A DNA stretch of 50,361 bases from positions 1 to 50,361 of the forward strand of contig JBNGIO010005967.1 of the NCBI GenBank assembly GCA_049999805.1, given 5' to 3'. Below are positions 45,380-50,361 of the stretch, piece by piece. A program made the position numbers and the translations under genes. This stretch comes from Folioceros fuciformis. Lineage: Eukaryota > Anthocerotophyta > Anthocerotopsida > Anthocerotales. Position 1 is the first letter of the stretch. Each line of letters opens with the position of its first letter. The notes under the pieces are model-generated. The model made no database searches and was not told where the DNA came from. It saw nothing but the letters and a program-made list of their open reading frames with translations.

Positions 45380-45415
45380 GGTTCCCGAGACACGAAGCTT
45401 CGGGTCTCGGGAACC
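45380..45415. repeat. 36-bp near-perfect palindrome
   Basis: The left half 'ggttcccgagacacgaag' and right half 'cttcgggtctcgggaacc' are reverse complements except for one mismatched pair (A at 45392 against G at 45403). A loop-free hairpin could form. No T-run follows, and it lies in non-coding DNA near a transposase fragment. Confidence 0.93.
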
Positions 45416-46319
45416 AAAGCTGAGAGGCGATTTACCCTCAGGCAGTTCGAGGCCTTCAACAAAAATTAAGATGTCTCCGTGAGCTCGAATCCATGCAGAC
45501 GCACCAGATGAGGCAGGTGAGGTGTTCTGATTGTGAGAATCCGAAGAGAGAGTGAGAACTTCACCCCTGATCGTTACTAAGTGTAACACCCTGATGTCAC
45601 TCAATGTTGATTGATATGCTACAGGAAGTGAGTAGCAAGCCTTTGCACGGTTTAAGCAGCCGCGCAAAATTTTGCTATGTACACGATTCTGTTTTCGGAA
45701 CCCGAAGTGTGTCACCATGAAGAAACAACGAAGATCGGCACCGTGGGCTCGTGTTTGTGAACGGGTCATGATTTATCAAAACGGGGCACCCTATCGGCTT
45801 TCTGTTGAAGGGATCGTGAAACCCTTCGCCATGGCTGCCCAGTCTGTTCGCACTTGAGCGTCGTACAGGTCCTTGGCTGCTTAGGAAAATGCTCAATCTG
45901 GCATTTGACGTGATGGCCAAAAGCAGATCCAGATACAGGTAGCTGCGAGGAACAATTGGCTTTCCACGGCTGGTGGTCACTCCAGAAAATCCTATTCCAG
46001 TTGCGTCCCTTATTGCCTACTCTAGGCCCTGCTGTGCTGGTAATACCCTGATATCGATCACGGCACTCCCAAATAACCACACAGCTTTGACGGGAGTCCA
46101 ACAAAACCTCCCTGAGCATCCTCTATGCTGCCGAACTTTGCAGACATGTTCCGCAGACTGGTGGTCACAAACACATCGCCTTCATGTAGTCTGGTTATTT
46201 CCAGTTATTTTAGCTAATAAAGCCAGCTCGGACACTCCGCATTCCATCCCTACGTCCGGGGCAGCAAGCTAAAAAAATATGCCACTGGCTTTCAGACGTA
46301 CACCATTTGGATGCAGCAC
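45416..46319. other. no supported gene
   Basis: Unique-looking sequence. Short variants of the palindrome's 'cggaacccgaag' core recur near 45697. No exon seen. Confidence 0.4.
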
Positions 46320-46575
46320 GGATTGGGAGAGGAAGAGGGAGTAGGAAGCAGAGGAGGAAGACGGAGGAGAAGGAAGCAGAGGAGGAAGAAGGAGGAGTAG
46401 GAAGCAGAGGAGGAAGAAAGAGGATTAGGAATCAGAGGAGGAAGGAGGAGGAGTAGGAAGCAGAGGAGGAAGAAAGAGGAATAGGAATCAGAGGAGGAAG
46501 AAAGAGGAATAGGAATCAGAGGAGGAAGGAGGAGGAGGAGGAGCAGGAAGCAGAGGAGGAGGGAGGATCCGCCTT
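46320..46575. repeat. purine-only minisatellite, 28-bp period
   Basis: About nine copies of 'ggaagcagaggaggaagaaa' + 'gaggaata'-like 28-bp units. The key 'ggaagcag/ggaatcag' starts at 46344, 46372, 46400, 46428, 46456, 46484 and 46512, exactly 28 bp apart. The plus strand is almost entirely A and G. It ends about 100 bp before the quinolinate phosphoribosyltransferase start codon. Confidence 0.95.
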
Positions 46576-46673
46576 CCAGGAAGGAGTTTATGCAACAGGT
46601 GGTCTGGGCAACCTTCCCCTTCGTGCTTTAAGGGTTTGGAATCAGAAGGAAAGAAATAGGATTCCAAACGAGG

Positions 46674-48608
46674 ATGGAGGCGCTGAATGTGAGAATATGC
46701 TTACGGACGTCTCAGTGTGGTTTCCACAAACAGAAAAGGGCCGGATGGTCGAGGGATTCAGGTAGCTTCCCAACCTGGAGAGCAGACGCTGTTTCTTCCA
46801 CACGGCTGGTTTGGTCGGCGGAAATGCAGCCCCGTGCTCCAAGTGTAAGGTGGGAAGCTCATCGTGATGGGTTTATACACGTCCGTCTGAGTTAGGCACT
46901 CCAGCTTCTAATCATGCATTTTGCAGCAGATGTTCAGCTCCAGCTGTTGCAGAGCCTGGCATCAACACATCGCATCCCAGGTCCCCCATTCCTCCGCCTG
47001 CTCACCCAACATACGATTTGCAACATGTGATCAAGCTGGCTCTTGCAGAGGATGCCGGAGATCAAGGTCCTTTCCTGTTGCACTGGATTCAGGGTGTTGC
47101 AACCGAGCAAGATAAGAGTTCCTGCTTAACCTAGTTCCCGCCTGCAGGTGATGTTACCTGTTTGGCCACCATCTCACAAGAGGTGGAAGCCGAGGCTCAG
47201 TTCCTGGCTAAAGCTGATGGAGTGATAGCTGGCATTGCCATGGCGAATCTGATTTTCCAGGAAGTGAATCGGCAGCTGGAGGTGGAACATGCTGCCCATT
47301 CCTCAGCGTCGCTTTCTGCAACTTGTGTGTCACCTCATGGAGCTAAAGATATGGGAGTTGCTGGGTGGCAGGTGGAATGGACTGTTCAGGATGGGGATTG
47401 GATACGCAAGGGGCAGCAGTTTGGTGTCGTGCGTGGTGAGAGTGTTATGTATCCTCTTACCTCTTGTGATGATGAGGGAGGTGAAGCTGGTTCATGAACT
47501 TAGAGGCTGCTGCTCGCAGGGAGTGCAAGAAGCATTCTTCTGGCAGAAAGAGTGGTGCTCAACTTCATGCAGCGCATGAGCGGCATTGCCACTAATACAA
47601 GGGTACTCCAAAGACTCACTTCCCTGGGTTCAGAAAGTTGTACTCAAGCTGCGTCCTGCTGATGCTATGGTGGATGAGCAGAGGATGGTAGAGGCCGCCA
47701 AACCAGCCCGGATGTTGGAAACAAGGAAGACTGTGCCAGGCTTGAGACTAGTTGATAAGTGGGCGGTCAGTTGAAGTTCTAACCTTGCTACCTATGCAAA
47801 CTTTCTGGCAAGTCAGCACACAATGCCTGAGAAAGCTAGTGCAGGTATTGATAGGTGGTGGAGAGAATCATCGAATAGGCCTGTTTGACATGGTGTTGGT
47901 GAAGGACAACCATATCGCTGTAGCAGGTGGGATAAGTAAAGCTATCTCTGCAGTTGAGAAGTACCTCAAGGAGCGGAACCTCGACATTGGTGTCGAGGTA
48001 CTAGCCAGTTTACCAGCTTCTGCACCAACGCAATATCTCTGATGGATCCAGTTCAGTCTTCATGTGCTACTACCACGTGCAGGTAGAAACAAGAACTCTA
48101 GACGAAGTGAGAGAAGTACTACAATGCCAAGACAAGGGAGTAGGAAGAGTAACACGAATTATGTTGGACAACATGGTCGTTAGACTTCCGGACGGAGATG
48201 TCGATGTATCCATGCTGGAGGAAGCTCTGCAACTCATCAACGGGCGGATTGACACTGAGGTATGCGTAATTCATCCCCTGCTCTGCGGTTATAGTGTACT
48301 CCTTACGCGAACCATTGGTTGACAATGTGACAAATTACCCCGAAAAACACTAGGCCTCTGGCAACGTGACCTTGTCATCCGTCCACAAGATTGGTTCAAC
48401 GGGCGTCACCTTCATTTCCAGGTACTACTCTTCCTGAGCAATCAACGCCCTCCTTCTAATGCAATTTGATCCAGTACTTATCTTCCTTACTGTCGTGTTG
48501 GTCGTCAGCGGAGCATTGACGCACTCTGTAGAAGCCCTGGACATCTCTCTTAACGTGGACACGGACTTGGCTCTATTAGTTGGAGAGCGGTCGAATCCTG
48601 AAATTTGA
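46674..48608 (+). CDS. QPT: quinolinate phosphoribosyltransferase (nicotinate-nucleotide pyrophosphorylase)
   Basis: Converts quinolinate and PRPP to nicotinate mononucleotide in de novo NAD synthesis, in plastids of plants. Exons: 46674-46842, 46905-47066, 47148-47281, 47372-47435, 47520-47602, 47682-47765, 47845-47997, 48083-48259, 48354-48421 and 48509-48608, in frame, about 397 residues. The leader ([20 protein letters not shown]) is basic and Ser/Arg-rich, a plausible transit peptide; its exact first splice is uncertain. The enzyme domain follows: [97 protein letters not shown] and ASGNVTL. The 90-nt segment 47282-47371 lacks stops; if kept it would add 30 residues. Typical QPT has none there, so I treat it as an intron. 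Confidence 0.92.
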
Positions 48609-48804
48609 ACTCATTAGACCTGTACTCCAACATTCTCCCTCCTATGCAGCCTCCCGGGACAGCCTCCCGGGAAGTGAACATAGGAATGCTCCTGCGCGGA
48701 CTTATCAACGTGCACGTACTCCGTTTCTACCTTAGCGTGGATGGGAGAAGGCCTGAGACATACTTAGAAAACAAATGCCACAAGATATCTAGCTTCTTCT
48801 TGTC
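48609..48804. other. convergent 3' region
   Basis: Only 196 bp between the stops of the QPT gene (plus) and the PPR gene (minus). It holds an exact tandem 'agcctcccggga' 12-bp duplication near 48648-48671. Confidence 0.6.
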
Positions 48805-50361
48805 TCATGCACTCAAACGGTTTAACGAGCTATGTTCTGCAAGCCAGCGCTTCTCCAGACCTGAAGGCTGTGTAGAGAATCTGAAGTTCTCAGAAACCTT
48901 CCTCGTGCACACCCATTTCCAGAGTTGTGGTTGCGAGCTTACACAACTCATGTTCCCTTTCCTCATCTGAGATGCTTGCGTGTAACGAGTCCAGATCGGG
49001 TCAGATTCTTGTTCTATCAGTTTGCCGAGTATGTCATTCAGCCTTGCTCGACCCTTGAGATATTCTTTCTCTCTAGCCGAGAAGATGTGCACAAGTCTGT
49101 CCATGTCTGTCCACCAGCTCCGACCAGGCTGTTTCCATGCCTTCATTCTGATTCTCCTGGCCTGCATGCCGTGAGCTTCCTCCCACATCTGGGCCCCGCT
49201 GTAGATGTGTGACATCAACAGATACGCTGCAGCATCTCTCTCGTCCAGCCTCACAGCTTGCTCAAAAGCATGCCGTCCCACCTCCACGTTGCCCCACTTC
49301 CGACAAGCACCCAACAGTGTGTACCAAACTCCAGAATCAGGAAGGCACGGCATTGCGATTATGAAAGCTAGAGCGTCATCCGGTCGGCCTGCCCGGCCCA
49401 AGAGATCCACCATGCATGTGTAGTGCTGCACTGTGGGTGTGATGCCGTAGTCTCTGCTCATGGACTCGAAGTACTCTTGCCCCTTTGTCACCAAGCCCGC
49501 ATGACTGCAGACCGTCAGTATGGAAACGAAAGTGATTCCATCGGGACATATGCCGTCCTGTCTCATTTTGAGCAACAAGTCAAAGACCTGTTCACTTTCT
49601 CCTTGGTGGCTGTATATTGCAAGCAGTGCATTCCAGGCAGCGACGTTTCTGTTGGGCAATCGCTCAAACACCTGCTGTGCACCAAGTGTGCTCCCAGACT
49701 CCCCATACATACTTATCAAGCTACAGGCTACAAACACATCTGTTTGAAGATCCAGTTCCTCAATTTGAGCATGTAGCTGCCTTCCTACGTGCAAATCTGC
49801 CACATCTGCGCATGCCTTTAGGAGGAATGCAAATGTGACAGAATTGGGTACACCGACGCCTTCTTCTCGCATAGCGGAGTAGAGACGAAGGGCTTCCTGG
49901 CCCATGCCATGCTTTGAGTACCCTGCTATCATGGCACTCCACGTCACCGCATCCTTTAGACGAAGCCCATCAAACACTATCTGAGCATCTTGTAGGCTGC
50001 CACACTTTGCATACATGTCTACCAAACTACTGGTTAAAAATGCATCCGCTTGAGGTCCTAGTAACTCAATCTGAGCATGAATCTCCTTTCCCTTATCCAA
50101 AGCTGGGCTTCCGACAATTGCACAAGCCTGTAAGAGGCACACAAGCGTCACGGAACTGGCTAAGGCCATGCCTTCTACTTGCATAGCAGAATAAAGGCTA
50201 AGGGCTTCCTGGCCCATGCCCTGCTGGCAATATCCTGATATCATGGCATTCCACGAGACCACATCTTTTTGACGGAGTCCATCAAAGACTTTCTTGCCAT
50301 CTTCCAAACCGCCGCACTTTGCATACATATTCACCAGACTGTTAGCTAGAAACACATCAGC
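48805..50361 (-). CDS. pentatricopeptide-repeat protein, PLS class with E domains, truncated at window edge
   Basis: Organelle RNA-binding protein; family members direct C-to-U editing or RNA processing. The frame is open to the right edge, so the start lies outside the window. Visible repeats run in P-L-S order: NSLVNMYAKCGGLEDGKKVF, VVSWNAMISGYCQQGMGQEA, SVTLVCLLQACAIVG, SLVDMYAKCGSLQDAQIVF, TWSAMIAGYSKHGMGQEALR, SVTFAFLLKACADVADLH, SLISMYGESGSTLGAQQVF, AAWNALLAIYSHQGESEQVF and GITFVSILTVCSHAGLVTKG. Then come HYTCMVDLLGRAGRPDDALA, the E1/E2 motifs (VWYTLLGACRKWGNVEVGRH, YLLMSHIYSGAQMWEEAHGM) and E+ (QPGRSWWTDMDRLVHIFSAR). After KLIEQES the frame departs from family sequence, while a DYW-like start (PDLDSLHASISDEEREHELC) sits in another frame. 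So the DYW domain seems lost through a frameshift. The tail SQMRKGNMS... to the stop at 48805 is then novel, non-homologous sequence. Confidence 0.9.
   Translation of the reverse strand, partial: ADVFLANSLVNMYAKCGGLEDGKKVFDGLRQKDVVSWNAMISGYCQQGMGQEALSLYSAMQVEGMALASSVTLVCLLQACAIVGSPALDKGKEIHAQIELLGPQADAFLTSSLVDMYAKCGSLQDAQIVFDGLRLKDAVTWSAMIAGYSKHGMGQEALRLYSAMREEGVGVPNSVTFAFLLKACADVADLHVGRQLHAQIEELDLQTDVFVACSLISMYGESGSTLGAQQVFERLPNRNVAAWNALLAIYSHQGESEQVFDLLLKMRQDGICPDGITFVSILTVCSHAGLVTKGQEYFESMSRDYGITPTVQHYTCMVDLLGRAGRPDDALAFIIAMPCLPDSGVWYTLLGACRKWGNVEVGRHAFEQAVRLDERDAAAYLLMSHIYSGAQMWEEAHGMQARRIRMKAWKQPGRSWWTDMDRLVHIFSAREKEYLKGRARLNDILGKLIEQESDPIWTRYTQASQMRKGNMSCVSSQPQLWKWVCTRKVSENFRFSTQPSGLEKRWLAEHSSLNRLSA

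Noticed and set aside
45380-45415. The palindrome as a transcription terminator hairpin
   Set aside because: This is plant nuclear DNA, there is no adjacent T-run or gene end, and the nearby transposase fragment gives a better context.
46320-46575. The purine-rich repeat as a coding Glu/Arg-rich region
   Set aside because: A 28-bp period is not a multiple of three, so each copy shifts frame; it cannot encode a periodic protein.
1-50361. CRISPR array or bacterial defence system
   Set aside because: The tandem repeats have no alternating unique spacers and the genes are intron-bearing plant genes.

Overview
This window reads as nuclear DNA of a land plant. The evidence is GT-AG introns, GAUT-type pectin glycosyltransferases, a PLS-class pentatricopeptide-repeat (PPR) protein, an OCP3-type homeodomain protein and an MPB2C-like protein. 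The style of the PPR repeats and the presence of a COMM-domain gene suggest a seed-free plant. A fern with a compact genome is my best guess; this is inference, not proof. Four runs of exactly 100 N (1174-1273, 9413-9512, 21847-21946, 34722-34821) are assembly gaps of unknown true size.

Layout. From 1 to about 6.4 kb the DNA appears gene-free and is filled by several unrelated tandem-repeat families. The first family flips orientation across the gap at 1174-1273. Then follow: a five-exon cytochrome P450 of the CYP72 clan (minus, 7029-9137); a COMM-domain gene (plus, about 10383-10874); a GAUT10/11-like galacturonosyltransferase (plus, 11492-13495); a head-to-head pair of splicing factor SF3a subunit 3 (minus, 14298-17306) and ribophorin I/OST1 (plus, 17511-19394); pyrroline-5-carboxylate reductase (minus, 19718-21316); a second head-to-head pair of a DUF962/Mpo1-like ER membrane protein (minus, 22265-23126) and an OCP3-like homeodomain protein (plus, 23365-24942); and an MPB2C-like coiled-coil protein (minus, 25409-28029). 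Next come an unrecognised multi-exon coiled-coil gene with a broken-looking junction (plus, 30185-31816); a second GAUT gene in inverted orientation to the first (minus, 32635-34641); a long zinc-finger/UBA-like protein (plus, 36863-40879); single-exon eIF5 (minus, 41350-42762); a PIF/Harbinger-like transposase fragment (about 44570-44850); quinolinate phosphoribosyltransferase (plus, 46674-48608); and a PPR gene entering from the right edge (minus, 48805 to beyond 50361).

Most genes are housekeeping: splicing, N-glycosylation, translation initiation, proline and NAD synthesis, cell-wall pectin. They do not form a pathway. Structure was read by hand: the exon boundaries given keep frame across introns and use GT-AG sites, but no transcript evidence was available. 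The points most worth following are the COMM-domain gene, the PPR gene whose DYW-like tail lies in another frame, the unknown gene with compensating frame changes, the in-frame stop-free 90-nt intron in the NAD-synthesis gene, and the inverted satellite around the first gap.
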